A DNA stretch of 39,645 nucleotides from an uncultured Clostridia bacterium. GTDB lineage: Bacteria > Bacillota > Clostridia > UBA1381. Below, one piece after another: positions 7,486 to 21,207 of the stretch. Both the position numbers and the translations under genes were made by a program. How positions within the stretch are numbered: the stretch's first letter is position 1; every line of letters begins with the position of its first letter. The DNA is taken from the NCBI GenBank assembly GCA_944392335.1, contig CALXWJ010000049.1, positions 1 to 39,645 on the forward strand, in the 5' to 3' direction. The notes beneath the pieces were generated by a model, which was not told the DNA's origin, searched no databases, and saw only the letters and a program-made list of their open reading frames with translations.

Positions 7486-8158
7486 ATACATTTTCAATCT
7501 GCCAGTCAATTGGCTCGTCACCTATTGATTCCAGTATTTCATTAGCTTTTTTAAAGTGACCGCACCCGAAAAACCCTCTTGAAGCCGACAAGGGACTGGG
7601 ATGTGCAGCCGTCAGCACATAATGGGCGGGATTTGTTATAATCGCTGTTTTCTCTTTCGCGTTATTTCCCCAAAGAAGAAAAATAACGGGTTTTTCTCTT
7701 TTATTTAAAAGTTCGATTATTTTATCCGTAAAAATTTCCCATCCTCTGTTTCTATGCGAATTAGCAACCCCTTCTCGTACCGTTAAAGATGAATTTAACA
7801 GCAAGACGCCTTGTCTTGCCCATTTTTCAAGGTATCCATTATTAGGAATGTACAAACCCAATTCATTATTAAGCTCTTTATACATATTTTGCAATGACGG
7901 CGGGATCGCGACGCCTACTTTGACAGAAAAGGCAAGTCCATGCGCCTGATTCACTTCATGGTATGGATCCTGTCCTAAAATCACAACCTTGGTATTCCCA
8001 TATGACGTCCATTTCAGCGCATTGAATATATCATACATATCAGGATAAACAGTATGATTTTGATATTCATATTTAAGAAAACCTCTTAAAACTATGTAAT
8101 ATTCCTTTGAAAATTCATCTTTTAATAATTCATCCCAATCATTTCCGATATTTACCAT
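7484..8158 (-). CDS. ung: Uracil-DNA glycosylase
   Basis: A 224-residue family 1 uracil-DNA glycosylase, which removes uracil from DNA as the first step of base excision repair. The water-activating motif is [19 protein letters not shown] (D64 catalytic), the uracil pocket includes LLLNSSLTV (N122) and LLWGNNA, and the DNA-intercalation loop is [10 protein letters not shown] (H186). Length is typical. GAGGAAGTG lies before the ATG. It follows rpoC on the same strand but a strong hairpin (8181-8220) intervenes, so it probably has its own transcript or relies on read-through. Its stop codon coincides with the end of a MITE-like element, so its last codons may have been touched by that insertion; the protein end still looks normal. 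Confidence 0.97.
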   Translation of the reverse strand: MVNIGNDWDELLKDEFSKEYYIVLRGFLKYEYQNHTVYPDMYDIFNALKWTSYGNTKVVILGQDPYHEVNQAHGLAFSVKVGVAIPPSLQNMYKELNNELGLYIPNNGYLEKWARQGVLLLNSSLTVREGVANSHRNRGWEIFTDKIIELLNKREKPVIFLLWGNNAKEKTAIITNPAHYVLTAAHPSPLSASRGFFGCGHFKKANEILESIGDEPIDWQIENV

Positions 8159-8180
8159 GAAAATTCACTTCCTCATTTAT

Positions 8181-8220
8181 TAAATAAATCTGCGGATTTT
8201 GACGTCCGCAGATTTATTTA
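8181..8220 (-). terminator. Strong hairpin after rpoC
   Basis: TAAATAAATCTGCGGA and its exact reverse complement (16-bp arms) flank an 8-nt loop. On the minus strand the stem runs out into an AT-rich tail. It lies about 33 nt after the rpoC stop. Confidence 0.8.
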
Positions 8221-8252
8221 TTAATAATATACATAATCAGCAAATTTTATGA

Positions 8253-11200
8253 TTACTGATCCTCAATCTCATAACCATCAATAGTAATGTTAATATCTCT
8301 GTATATGGGCATACCTGTTCCCGCCGGAATAAGTTTTCCTATAATAACATTTTCCTTTAGACCGAGCAGCGGATCAACCTTACCCTTGATCGCGGCTTCC
8401 GTAAGAACCTTTGTCGTTTCCTGGAATGACGCGGCTGATAAGAATGAATCTGTAGCAAGGGATGCTTTTGTAATACCGAGTAATACGGGAGATGATGTCG
8501 CGTGTACTCCCCCGCCGTTTTCATCAAGCTTCCTGTTTGCATCTTCAAGTTCAAATTTATCAACAAGCGAGCCTATCAGCAGGTCGGTATCTCCCGACGT
8601 TTCAACTCTGACTTTTCTTAACATTTGTCTTGTTATGATCTCAACATGCTTGTCGTTGATATCAACACCCTGCATACGATAGGTTTTCTGTACCTCACGT
8701 GTAATATAATCCTGTACAGCCTGAGAACCGTTGATCCTTAATATATCGTTAGGATATATTGAACCATGAGTAAGAGGCTGGCCTTTTTCGATCATATCAC
8801 CATCTGCAACCATTATAGTTGAATCATAAGGTATCATATAAGTTTTAGATTCACCGGCCTCATCATTTGAGATGGTTATTTCACGCTTACGTGCATTTGA
8901 AATATTGACAGAAGCCCTTCCTTCAATTTCGGAAATTATCGCGAGGCCTTTAGGACGTCTTGCTTCAAACAATTCCTCAACACGGGGAAGACCCTGTGTA
9001 ACGTCTGCACCGCCCGCGACACCGCCGGCATGGAAGGTTCTCATTGTGAGCTGGGTACCCGGTTCACCGATTGACTGCGCGGCAATTATACCGACAGTTT
9101 CTCCTATGTTTACAAGCTCTCCGGTAGCAAGATTTCGTCCGTAACATTTAGCACATACTCCGACTCTTGCCTTACATGTCAATACACTTCTTATATGAAC
9201 CTTTTCAATGCCGGCCGCAATGATATTATCAGCCGTTTTTTCATCAATCATACTGTTCATATCGGCTTTTGCTATTATTTTGCCGGTTTTTGGATCAACA
9301 ATGTCTGTCATAAGAACTCGTCCTATAATACGGTCTCTTAACGGTTCAATTATTTCATTTCCGTCAGTAACAGCCGATACCCAGTGACCTTCAACATCGC
9401 CGCAGTCATTTTCCCTTACAATAACATCCTGCGATACATCAACAAGACGACGTGTCAAATAACCTGAGTCGGCAGTTCTCAACGCTGTATCCGTATTACC
9501 CTTACGCGCGCCGTGAGATGAAATAAAGTATTCCAAAACATTAAGGCCTTCACGGAAATTCGCACGGATAGGGATCTCGACCGCGCGGCCCTGTGTGTCG
9601 GCCATGAGGCCACGCATACCCGCTAGCTGTCTTATCTGATTCACGCTACCACGGGCTCCGGAGTCCGCCATCATAAATATAGGATTGAATTTGTCCAGAT
9701 GCTGCATCATGTCCTCTGTGACTTTATCGGTCGTAGCACCCCAGACTTTGATTACTTCGTTATATCTCTCTTCATCCGTCAATAAACCGCGTCTGAATTT
9801 CTTTACTATTTCATCGATCTGTGTCTGGGCGTCTGCCAATAATTTTTCTTTATTATCAGATATTTCTATATCTGATACAGAAACCGTTATCGCGCCTTTT
9901 GTTGAATATTTGTAGCCCGTAGCTTTAATTAAATCAAGTACTTCGGCTGTTTTCGTTGTACCGTGGACACGAATACATCTGTCTATGATATTGCCGAGCT
10001 GTTTTTTCTTTACTATTTCATTGATTTCAAGATCACATACGGTGTCAGGATTTCTTCTGTCCACAAACCCAAGGTTCTGCGGAATGTTATCGTTGAAAAT
10101 AATCCTTCCGACTGTTGCGTCAATAACTCTTTCATAATGCTCTCCCCTGATATCCTTTGACATGCATACGCGAATCGGGGTATGCAGACCAAGCATATCG
10201 TTTGCATATGCAAGCAATGCCTCATCCGGGCTTAAATATGTGTGAGGTCTCCAATTTTCACTGTCCGTTCCCGGATAGTATTTTCCGCCCATTTCATCAT
10301 CTTTGATTATCGTCAGATAATAACAGCCCAAAATCATATCCTGTGTAGGAACGGTTACAGGAGCGCCATCCTGAGGCTTTAACAAATTATTCGCGGATAA
10401 CATCAAAAATCTTGCTTCTGCCTGGGCCTCCGGCGACAACGGTACGTGAACGGCCATTTGGTCACCGTCAAAGTCAGCATTATATGCAGTACAAACCAAC
10501 GGATGCAGCTTCAACGCTCTTCCTTCAACAAGCTTCGGTTCAAATGCCTGAATACCAAGCCTGTGAAGGGTAGGCGCGCGGTTCAAAAGTACCGGGTGTT
10601 CCTTGATGACATCTTCAAGCACCTCCCAAACCTCGGGCTTTACCCTTTCGACCATCCTTTTCGCGCTTTTTATATTAGGCGCAAGCCCACGCGAAACCAG
10701 CTCCTTCATTACAAAGGGCTTAAACAGCTCTATTGCCATCTCTTTAGGCAATCCGCACTGATATATCTTCATTTCAGGGCCGACAACTATAACCGAACGT
10801 CCCGAGTAATCAACACGCTTACCCAGCAAATTTTGACGGAAACGTCCCTGCTTTCCCTTTAACAGATCAGATAAAGATTTCAGCGCCCTGTTTCCCGGCC
10901 CGGTTACCGTTCTTCCCCGGCGTCCGTTATTTATCAAAGCGTCGACCGCCTCTTGCAGCATTCTCTTTTCATTTCTGATGATAAGATCCGGAGCGCCGAG
11001 CTCCAATAATCTTTTCAATCTGTTATTTCTGTTTATAACACGTCTGTACAGATCGTTCAGATCACTTGTCGCGAATCTTCCTCCGTCCAGCTGTACCATA
11101 GGCCTTAATTCCGGCGGAATAACGGGAACAACCGTCATAATCATCCATTCGGGGCGGTTTCCCGACAATCTGAATGCTTCAATAATTTCCAAACGCTTAA

Positions 11201-11819
11201 TAATTCTTGCCTTTTTTTGTCCCGTGGATTCTTCCAATTCTGTTTTTAATTCCTTCGACAAAGCCTCAAGATCTATTTTCTTAAGCAATTCCAGTATTGC
11301 TTCGGCGCCCATTCCGGCGCTGAACTTGTCTCCGTATTTTTCATATGCCTCACGATATTCCTTTTCTGTCAAAATTTGATTCGCGAGCAAATTGGTGCTG
11401 CCTACATCTGTAACAATATATGAAGCAAAATAAAGAACCTTTTCAAGATGTCTCGGTGAAATATCAAGCATAAGACCCATAGCCGAAGGCACACCCTTAA
11501 AATACCAGATATGCGATACAGGCGTCGCCAATTCGATATGGCCCATTCTCTCACGTCTTACCTTTGACTTTGTTATTTCAACACCGCAGCGTTCACAAAC
11601 TATTCCTTTATGTCTTATTTTCTTATATTTTCCGCAGTGGCACTCCCAGTCTTTTGTGGGCCCGAAAATTTTCTCGCAGAATAATCCGTCTCTTTCCGGC
11701 TTCAGGGTACGGTAATTAATGGTTTCAGGTTTTTTTACTTCACCATATGACCAGCCTCTGATCGTTTCCGGTGAGGCTAAACCAATTTTTATTGCTTCAA
11801 AGCTATTTTTAGAATTCAC
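8253..11819 (-). CDS. rpoC: DNA-directed RNA polymerase subunit beta'
   Basis: A 1188-residue beta' subunit. The N-terminal zinc site has C60, C62, C75 and C78 ([15 protein letters not shown]). The catalytic loop [12 protein letters not shown] carries the three aspartates binding Mg2+. The second zinc cluster is in [15 protein letters not shown], and the trigger-loop region reads [12 protein letters not shown] after [10 protein letters not shown]. Length matches Firmicutes RpoC. The start is GTG with GGAGGG 7 nt upstream, 16 nt after the rpoB stop, so rpoBC is one transcript. The C-terminus is followed by a strong terminator and then ung, not by the ribosomal protein genes of the str operon that often follow rpoC. 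Confidence 0.98.
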   Translation of the reverse strand: MNSKNSFEAIKIGLASPETIRGWSYGEVKKPETINYRTLKPERDGLFCEKIFGPTKDWECHCGKYKKIRHKGIVCERCGVEITKSKVRRERMGHIELATPVSHIWYFKGVPSAMGLMLDISPRHLEKVLYFASYIVTDVGSTNLLANQILTEKEYREAYEKYGDKFSAGMGAEAILELLKKIDLEALSKELKTELEESTGQKKARIIKRLEIIEAFRLSGNRPEWMIMTVVPVIPPELRPMVQLDGGRFATSDLNDLYRRVINRNNRLKRLLELGAPDLIIRNEKRMLQEAVDALINNGRRGRTVTGPGNRALKSLSDLLKGKQGRFRQNLLGKRVDYSGRSVIVVGPEMKIYQCGLPKEMAIELFKPFVMKELVSRGLAPNIKSAKRMVERVKPEVWEVLEDVIKEHPVLLNRAPTLHRLGIQAFEPKLVEGRALKLHPLVCTAYNADFDGDQMAVHVPLSPEAQAEARFLMLSANNLLKPQDGAPVTVPTQDMILGCYYLTIIKDDEMGGKYYPGTDSENWRPHTYLSPDEALLAYANDMLGLHTPIRVCMSKDIRGEHYERVIDATVGRIIFNDNIPQNLGFVDRRNPDTVCDLEINEIVKKKQLGNIIDRCIRVHGTTKTAEVLDLIKATGYKYSTKGAITVSVSDIEISDNKEKLLADAQTQIDEIVKKFRRGLLTDEERYNEVIKVWGATTDKVTEDMMQHLDKFNPIFMMADSGARGSVNQIRQLAGMRGLMADTQGRAVEIPIRANFREGLNVLEYFISSHGARKGNTDTALRTADSGYLTRRLVDVSQDVIVRENDCGDVEGHWVSAVTDGNEIIEPLRDRIIGRVLMTDIVDPKTGKIIAKADMNSMIDEKTADNIIAAGIEKVHIRSVLTCKARVGVCAKCYGRNLATGELVNIGETVGIIAAQSIGEPGTQLTMRTFHAGGVAGGADVTQGLPRVEELFEARRPKGLAIISEIEGRASVNISNARKREITISNDEAGESKTYMIPYDSTIMVADGDMIEKGQPLTHGSIYPNDILRINGSQAVQDYITREVQKTYRMQGVDINDKHVEIITRQMLRKVRVETSGDTDLLIGSLVDKFELEDANRKLDENGGGVHATSSPVLLGITKASLATDSFLSAASFQETTKVLTEAAIKGKVDPLLGLKENVIIGKLIPAGTGMPIYRDINITIDGYEIEDQ

Positions 11820-11835
11820 TATTTAACCCTCCATT

Positions 11836-15699
<3,864 letters not shown>

Positions 15700-15860
15700 T
15701 CATTGATCACCTCATCTGATTTTTAAGTATACAACACTTTTTACCTGCGTAAATATAAATTATTTTGCTATTGATTTTTAAATATTTTTGTGCTATAATA
15801 TTTACTGATAATGACAATAGAGGATAAAAAGCCCATATTAATACTATTGTATAATACCAC

Positions 15861-15889
15861 ATGATAACATATTTCTTTTTTTATGTCAA
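15861..15889 (-). promoter_or_regulatory. Sigma-A promoter of rpoBC
   Basis: On the minus strand TTGACA, a 17-nt spacer and TATCAT. The predicted start near 15854 gives a leader of about 155 nt before rpoB. The leader is AT-rich; I see no obvious ribosomal-protein-type binding site or attenuator. The gap 15700-16028 contains this promoter and the divergent one at 15929-15957. Confidence 0.75.
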
Positions 15890-15928
15890 GAGGTTTTTGG
15901 AATTTTTTTTTATTTTTTATCGTATAGC

Positions 15929-15957
15929 TTGCGCCGTATCCTATTTTATGATATAAT
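15929..15957 (+). promoter_or_regulatory. Sigma-A promoter of the DnaD-domain gene
   Basis: TTGCGC, a 17-nt spacer and TATAAT, about 65 nt upstream of the start codon and divergent from the rpoB promoter 40 bp away. Confidence 0.65.
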
Positions 15958-16028
15958 TTAAGGTATGATCGCATCAAAAGATTTAAAAATTACTGCAAAT
16001 TATATATGAAAGGAAGCAATACAAAGAT

Positions 16029-17006
16029 ATGCCTAAATTTGCTATAAACCAAAAATATGTGCCCGTTCCGGTCTATTTTATTGATACATATTTAAAAGAC
16101 ACAAGCGGTTTGTTTTTAAAAGTATACCTTTATGCTCTGAAGCTTGCCGTAAGCGGTTCTCAAATGGATACCGCCCAAATCGCCGAAAATCTGAACGTTC
16201 TTGAAAGCGATGTTCTTCAAGCCATAAAATATTGGGAAAAAGAAGGCATGATACTCGAGGACAGCGGAATTGTTGAATTCCTTGATTCCCCGATAAATGA
16301 CGGGCATGAAAAAGCACAATCCGTTTTACCGGCCGGCCCCTCCGATGATAACGGGCGGAAACACTATGACAGCATACAAATCGCGAAATTAATCTCAGAG
16401 GATCAAAGCCTTTCCGAGCTGGTTTTATTGGCACAGGAATTGCTCGGAAAACCCCTGTCCTCCTCCGATCTTGAAACGATATACTGGATGTATGACGAGC
16501 TTTCTTTTTCAACGGAAGCTATTTTGCTTATATTTGATTATTGTATTTCAAAGGAAAAAAGAAATTTAAAATATATTGAAAAGGTTGCCATAGCATGGCA
16601 TCAAAAAAATATTATTACGACCGATCAAATAATGAAATACATATCGGATGAAGAGCATAAAAACACAGCCCTCTATCAAATCCAAAAGATACTCGGTATT
16701 TCCGACAGGAATCTGTCGGCCGCCGAAACACAATATATAAAAAAATGGCTTAATAAATATAACATGAGCGAAGATATGATATCACTTGCTTATGAATTCT
16801 GCCTTCTCAATACAACAAAGCTGTCTTTTCCGTATATGGATAAAATAATGGAAAGATGGGACAAGCAAAACATCCGCACAAAAGAAGCCGCTATGGAGGA
16901 TAACAGGCAATACAAATCCAAAGCCTCCGCGGGCTTTAACGCTTTTGATGACAACTTTAATCACGATGCTTTGGAACAGCTCACGCGAAACAATAATACA
17001 TTTTAA
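16029..17006 (+). CDS. DnaD-domain protein (replication restart/initiation type)
   Basis: A 325-residue protein. The N-terminal 75 residues (VPVYFIDTYLKDTSGLFLKVYLYAL...IKYWEKEGMI) form a winged-helix region of the DnaD N-terminal kind. Two DnaB_2/DnaD C-terminal helical repeats follow at about 120-190 and 205-275; each ends in the characteristic Y(I/M)(E/D)K(V/I)...W segment (YIEKVAIAWHQKNI; YMDKIMERWDKQNI). Such proteins help load the replicative helicase in Firmicutes. AAAGGAAG lies 11 nt before the ATG. The gene is followed after 21 nt by a HAD phosphatase on the same strand rather than by the DnaC-type helicase loader often seen next to it. Confidence 0.85.
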   Translation: MPKFAINQKYVPVPVYFIDTYLKDTSGLFLKVYLYALKLAVSGSQMDTAQIAENLNVLESDVLQAIKYWEKEGMILEDSGIVEFLDSPINDGHEKAQSVLPAGPSDDNGRKHYDSIQIAKLISEDQSLSELVLLAQELLGKPLSSSDLETIYWMYDELSFSTEAILLIFDYCISKEKRNLKYIEKVAIAWHQKNIITTDQIMKYISDEEHKNTALYQIQKILGISDRNLSAAETQYIKKWLNKYNMSEDMISLAYEFCLLNTTKLSFPYMDKIMERWDKQNIRTKEAAMEDNRQYKSKASAGFNAFDDNFNHDALEQLTRNNNTF

Positions 17007-17027
17007 CAAAAGAAAGGAATCTTGATC

Positions 17028-17816
17028 ATGTCAATAACAGAAAAAAAAGGCTTTATATGCGATATGGACGGAGTTATATATCACGGCAACAAAATCCTCC
17101 CGGGTGTTAAAGAATTTGTAAGCTGGCTTCAAGCCGAAAACAAGAGTTTTTTGTTCCTTACAAATTCAAGCGAACGTTCTCCCAGAGAATTAAGACAAAA
17201 ACTTTTAAGAATGGGTTTGGATGTGGGGGAAGAACACTTCTACACAAGCGCGCTTGCAACAGCCGCCTTTATCAAGAGCCAAAATCCTACTGCCACGGCG
17301 TATATAATCGGTGAGGCAGGTCTTATAAACGCGTTGTATGAATCAGGTATCACCATGAATGATGTAAATCCCGATTATGTTATAATAGGAGAAACAAAAA
17401 ACTACAATTACGCAAATATTGAAAAAGCCGTAGGGCTTATATTTGCAGGCGCGAAGCTGATAGGTACGAACCCTGATATGACAGGCCCTTCGGAAAAAGG
17501 TATCGTCCCCGCCTGCCGCGCATTGGTTTCTCCGGTGGAATTGACTACAGGCTGCTCTGCCTACTATCTCGGCAAACCCAATCCTCTTATGATGAAAACA
17601 GGTCTTAAAATGCTCGGAGTAAGCATTGATGACGCCATAATAGTCGGAGACCGAATGGATACCGATATCATTTCCGGGATAGAATCGGAAATAGAAACAG
17701 CTCTTGTACTGTCCGGAGTAACAACAATTGATATTATGAGAAAATATCCGTACCGTCCGAAATATATTTTTGAAGGCGTGGGCGAAATTGTAAAAAACAA
17801 TCCTGTTATCTTTTGA
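17028..17816 (+). CDS. HAD-IIA family phosphatase, NagD/AraL-like
   Basis: A 262-residue haloacid dehalogenase superfamily hydrolase of subclass IIA. Motif I is CDMDGVIYHG (D12 nucleophile, D14), motif II is FLTNSS (T45), motif III is near LGKPNPLMM and motif IV is VGDRMDTD. The C2-type cap lies between motifs II and III. The family dephosphorylates small sugar phosphates, nucleotides or glycerol phosphates; the substrate is not evident. The ATG at 17028 has AAAGG 10 nt upstream; a TTG at 17022 would add two residues and is nearly as possible. Probably co-transcribed with the DnaD-domain gene. Confidence 0.9.
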   Translation: MSITEKKGFICDMDGVIYHGNKILPGVKEFVSWLQAENKSFLFLTNSSERSPRELRQKLLRMGLDVGEEHFYTSALATAAFIKSQNPTATAYIIGEAGLINALYESGITMNDVNPDYVIIGETKNYNYANIEKAVGLIFAGAKLIGTNPDMTGPSEKGIVPACRALVSPVELTTGCSAYYLGKPNPLMMKTGLKMLGVSIDDAIIVGDRMDTDIISGIESEIETALVLSGVTTIDIMRKYPYRPKYIFEGVGEIVKNNPVIF

Positions 17817-17912
17817 TTAAAATATGATCAAACGCTTCATAATATATTTTACGGCCTTTTATTTATTTGGCCGCATATCTTACTGAAACGTCTTATTGTT
17901 TAAATTACCATA

Positions 17913-17941
17913 TTGACTTTTATAGAGCCTTATGTTAAACT
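17913..17941 (+). promoter_or_regulatory. Sigma-A promoter of the URO-D-family gene
   Basis: TTGACT, a 17-nt spacer and TAAACT, about 80 nt before the TTG start at 18021. Confidence 0.55.
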
Positions 17942-18020
17942 ATTTGTCAGAAAAATCAAGGCTATAAATCAGATCAGGAAAAATATTACCCGGCTATTAT
18001 CCTATAAGGTGGTGTGAGCG

Positions 18021-19028
18021 TTGACAAACCGCGAAAGAGTAATTGCTTCAATCAATTTTAAAAAAACCGATTATATACCCCATAATGTAGATTTTACAGA
18101 ACAGATCTATGAAAAAATAACAGAGGAATTCGGCAGCGACTATTTAAGCCGGATAGATAACCATATTACGGTAACTGATCTGTCAAAGCCTCAGATCAAA
18201 ATAAAAGACGGTTATTTCCGCGATGAATTCGGTGTTGTCTGGAATAAGACGGGAGCCGATAAGGATATCGGCATTCCCGACAAATATCTGATAAAAACGG
18301 AATCCGACTTGGATAATTATGTATTTCCTCCTGTTGATGAAAAATTTATAAGATCACAGTGTGAAAAACTGACGGCTTCGGATGACGATAATTTCAGAAT
18401 GGTTAATATAGGATTTTCGTTGTATGAAAGAGTCTGGACTCTCATGGGAATTGAAGATACGCTCTGCAACATGCTCATTGAGCCGGAAATGATGCACGGA
18501 TTTTTTAAAAGGGTATGCCAGCGTAATTTGGAAATATTGGACATTGCTTTGGAGTATGATTTTGACGGGGTATTGTTCGGCGATGACTGGGGTCAGCAAA
18601 AGCATCTCATCATGGGCAGGAATACTTGGTGTGAATTTATAAAACCCAACCTGAAACTAATGTACGAAAAAGTTAAGTCAAAAAATAAATATGTCGCTCA
18701 GCACAGCTGCGGTGATATACGTGAAATAATGGACGACTTGATCGAGCTCGGCTTGAATGTGTATCAGACGTATCAGCCTGAAATTTACGGGCTTGACTAC
18801 GCGAAAAATCTTCAAGGAAAAATCGCGATATGGGGCGGTATTTCAACACAGCATGATCTGCCGTATAAAACTCCCGGGGAAATTAAAGAAATAACGAAAA
18901 ACACAATAAACCATTTTAAAGAAACAGGCGGGCTTATCGCGTCTCCCACACATTCGGTTCCCGCCGATGTACCGTTGGAAAACATAAAGGCAATGATAGA
19001 TGTATTTTTGGATTCCCACAATGCATAA
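18021..19028 (+). CDS. Uroporphyrinogen decarboxylase (URO-D) family protein
   Basis: A 335-residue TIM-barrel protein of the URO-D superfamily: NRERVIASINFKKTDYIP at the N-terminus, a GDDWGQQ segment near residue 190 and HSCGDIREIMDDLIELG near 230. True heme-pathway HemE has an FGGPWT motif, which is missing here; HSCG-containing members include corrinoid- or methyl-transferase relatives such as MtaA/CmuA. It is therefore unlikely to act in heme synthesis; the substrate is unknown. The start is TTG, chosen because AAGGTGGTG lies just upstream. It has its own promoter and precedes the pyr operon by 165 nt on the same strand; no strong terminator separates them, so read-through into pyrC is possible. 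Confidence 0.8.
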   Translation: MTNRERVIASINFKKTDYIPHNVDFTEQIYEKITEEFGSDYLSRIDNHITVTDLSKPQIKIKDGYFRDEFGVVWNKTGADKDIGIPDKYLIKTESDLDNYVFPPVDEKFIRSQCEKLTASDDDNFRMVNIGFSLYERVWTLMGIEDTLCNMLIEPEMMHGFFKRVCQRNLEILDIALEYDFDGVLFGDDWGQQKHLIMGRNTWCEFIKPNLKLMYEKVKSKNKYVAQHSCGDIREIMDDLIELGLNVYQTYQPEIYGLDYAKNLQGKIAIWGGISTQHDLPYKTPGEIKEITKNTINHFKETGGLIASPTHSVPADVPLENIKAMIDVFLDSHNA

Positions 19029-19155
19029 AAATCAAAACCTTTTGAAAAAATTTTGTATAGCTGAAAATATACAGATAACAAAGAATTCTGTAAAATGCTT
19101 CTGAAAAAGGAATATTGTCAAAATATCATAAAGGCTTAAAAGAAAGGAGCGTATT

Positions 19156-19179
19156 GATATATTTAAAACCAAATATATC
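19156..19179 (+). promoter_or_regulatory. AT hairpin in the pyrC leader
   Basis: GATATATTT and AAATATATC (9-bp arms) flank AAAACC. An AAAGGAG lies 6 nt before it and the pyrC ribosome binding site (AAGG, 19184-19187) just after it. It could affect pyrC translation, but the stem is weak. No PyrR-type antiterminator was recognised in this leader and I could not assign a promoter. Confidence 0.35.
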
Positions 19180-19193
19180 ATACAAGGATGTAA

Positions 19194-20480
19194 ATGGATT
19201 TAATTTTAAAAAATGCAGAGGTTTATGCAGATAATAATTTCAGAAAAAAAGACATATATATAACAGATGGTACCATAGAATTTAATGCTCCTTCAAAAAC
19301 CGTATCAAACGGTTTAGTTTTCGATTTTTCTGATTGTATTATCATTCCCGGACTCACAGATGTTCATGTTCATTTGAGAGAGCCGGGTTTTTCGTATAAA
19401 GAAACAATAAAGTCCGGAACTCGTGCGGCAGCTGCGGGCGGATATACAAGTGTATTTTCCATGCCCAATTTAAATCCCGTCCCTGATAATATGGAAAATC
19501 TGAAGATACAGCAAAATATAATAGATAAAGACGCGGTTATAAATGTATTCCCCTATGCATCTATTACTGTAGGAGAAAAAGGTGAAACACTTTCCGACAT
19601 GGAGTCGCTTTCTAAGGAAGTTCTTGCCTTTTCCGATGACGGCAGAGGCGTTCAGTCGGAGGAAATTATGAAAAATGCCATGTTAACCGCAAAAAAGTTT
19701 AATAAAATAATTGCCGCACACTGCGAGGATAATTCACTGTTGAATAACGGATATATCCATGACGGAAAATACGCGAAAGAACACGGTCACCGGGGTATAA
19801 GCTCGGCAAGTGAATATGCTCAGATCGAAAGAGATATTAAGCTCGCGAAACAAACGGGCTGTAAATATCATGTATGCCACATATCAACAAAGGAAAGTGT
19901 AGAATTAATCAGAAAAGCAAAAGCAGACGGCGTTGATATTACCTGCGAAACCGCACCCCACTATTTAATCCTCAGTGACAAGGATTTACAGGAGGACGGA
20001 AAATTCAAAATGAATCCCCCGTTAAGGGACGAATCGGACAGGCTTGCGCTTATTGAGGGAATAAAGGATGGTACGATCGATATGATTGCCACCGATCATG
20101 CTCCCCACAGCGCGGAGGAAAAATCAAAAGGGCTGGAAAAAAGCAATATGGGTATTGTAGGTATTGAAACAGCTTTTTCCGCCATGTACACACATTTTGT
20201 AAAAACAAATATCATAACCCTTGAAAAACTGATTGAATTGATGTGCATAAATCCTAACAAACGGTTCTGTGTTCCGTTTGAAAGCGATATTTTAAAAACC
20301 GCCAATCTTACCGTATTTGACTTGAATATCAAATATACAGTAAATCCATCAACATTTTTATCAATGGGACGAGCTACTCCTTTTGAGGGCGATACACTAT
20401 ACGGAAAATGCCTTTTAACAGTAGCCAACGGTAAAATCGCATATGAAAATTGTTCTGAAAGGAAAATTACAAATGAATAA
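19194..20480 (+). CDS. pyrC: Dihydroorotase
   Basis: A 428-residue type I dihydroorotase, an amidohydrolase that cyclises carbamoyl-aspartate to dihydroorotate, step 3 of UMP synthesis. Zinc and substrate residues are visible: DVHVHLREPG (HxH and Arg), SMPNLNPVPDN, AHCEDN, CHIST and ATDHAPHS (the metal Asp). Length is normal. It opens the operon pyrC-K-D-F-E-B-I. The ATG at 19194 has AAGGAT six nt upstream. Its last 8 nt overlap pyrK, indicating translational coupling. Confidence 0.97.
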   Translation: MDLILKNAEVYADNNFRKKDIYITDGTIEFNAPSKTVSNGLVFDFSDCIIIPGLTDVHVHLREPGFSYKETIKSGTRAAAAGGYTSVFSMPNLNPVPDNMENLKIQQNIIDKDAVINVFPYASITVGEKGETLSDMESLSKEVLAFSDDGRGVQSEEIMKNAMLTAKKFNKIIAAHCEDNSLLNNGYIHDGKYAKEHGHRGISSASEYAQIERDIKLAKQTGCKYHVCHISTKESVELIRKAKADGVDITCETAPHYLILSDKDLQEDGKFKMNPPLRDESDRLALIEGIKDGTIDMIATDHAPHSAEEKSKGLEKSNMGIVGIETAFSAMYTHFVKTNIITLEKLIELMCINPNKRFCVPFESDILKTANLTVFDLNIKYTVNPSTFLSMGRATPFEGDTLYGKCLLTVANGKIAYENCSERKITNE

Positions 20481-21207
20481 ATCTGTTTATATAATAAAAG
20501 AAAATATATTAATCGCCAAAAATACCTATAAAACAATTTTATCGGGAGACACCTCCTCCCTGACAAAACCCGGACAATTTATTAATATATTGCTTGACGG
20601 ATTTTATCTTCGTCGTCCAATATCTGTTTGTGATTATGATGACAGTACCATTACAATAATATATAAAATTGTAGGAAAAGGGACTGAAAAAATGTCTTTA
20701 CTGACACCCGGTGACAAGCTTGATATTCTTGTGGGACTGGGCAACGGTTTTTCCACCGAAAAATCCGCAGACAAGCCATTGGTGATAGGCGGCGGCGCGG
20801 GTATACCTCCCATGTATAATCTTGCGAAAAAACTGCTTCGGGAAGAAAAAGAACCTATCGTGATTTTAGGCTTTAACACAGAAGATGAAATTTTCTATAA
20901 AAAAGAATTTGAAAATCTCGGAGTAAAGGTTCTGGTTTGTACCGCGGACGGAAGTGTGGGAATAAAAGGCTTTGTCACCGACGCGATAAAACAGCTTACC
21001 GGTTACAACTACTTTTATACCTGCGGCCCTCAGCCTATGTTAAAAGCTGTATATGACATTACAGACGTTTCGGGAGAGCTCAGTTTTGAGGAAAGAATGG
21101 GCTGCGGCTTCGGCGCCTGCATGGGATGCAGCTGCAAAACAAAATACGGGGCAAAACGTATCTGCAAAGACGGTCCTGTTTTGGAAAAGGAGGAAATAAT
21201 ATGGTAG
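20473..21207 (+). CDS. pyrK: Dihydroorotate dehydrogenase B, electron transfer subunit
   Basis: A 244-residue iron-sulfur flavoprotein that passes electrons between NAD+ and PyrD in type 1B dihydroorotate dehydrogenase. The FAD-binding motif is LRRPISV (R47, R48, S51), the NAD-binding loop is IGGGAGIPPMYNLAK near 105-119, and the [2Fe-2S] ligands are C211, C216, C219 and C231 in CGFGACMGCSC..C. The ATG at 20473 is chosen over an earlier one at 20443 because AAAGGA precedes it. It overlaps pyrC by 8 nt and pyrD by 7 nt. Confidence 0.96.
   Translation: MNKSVYIIKENILIAKNTYKTILSGDTSSLTKPGQFINILLDGFYLRRPISVCDYDDSTITIIYKIVGKGTEKMSLLTPGDKLDILVGLGNGFSTEKSADKPLVIGGGAGIPPMYNLAKKLLREEKEPIVILGFNTEDEIFYKKEFENLGVKVLVCTADGSVGIKGFVTDAIKQLTGYNYFYTCGPQPMLKAVYDITDVSGELSFEERMGCGFGACMGCSCKTKYGAKRICKDGPVLEKEEIIW

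Noticed and set aside
18021..19028. Calling the URO-D protein hemE
   Set aside because: The heme-type FGGPWT signature is absent and the sequence fits the broader HSCG-containing methyltransferase-like URO-D members.
19154..19234. A 26-codon leader peptide starting with TTG after AAAGGAG
   Set aside because: The spacing to TTG is short and it overlaps pyrC by 41 nt; not enough to call a gene, so it is only mentioned as a possibility.
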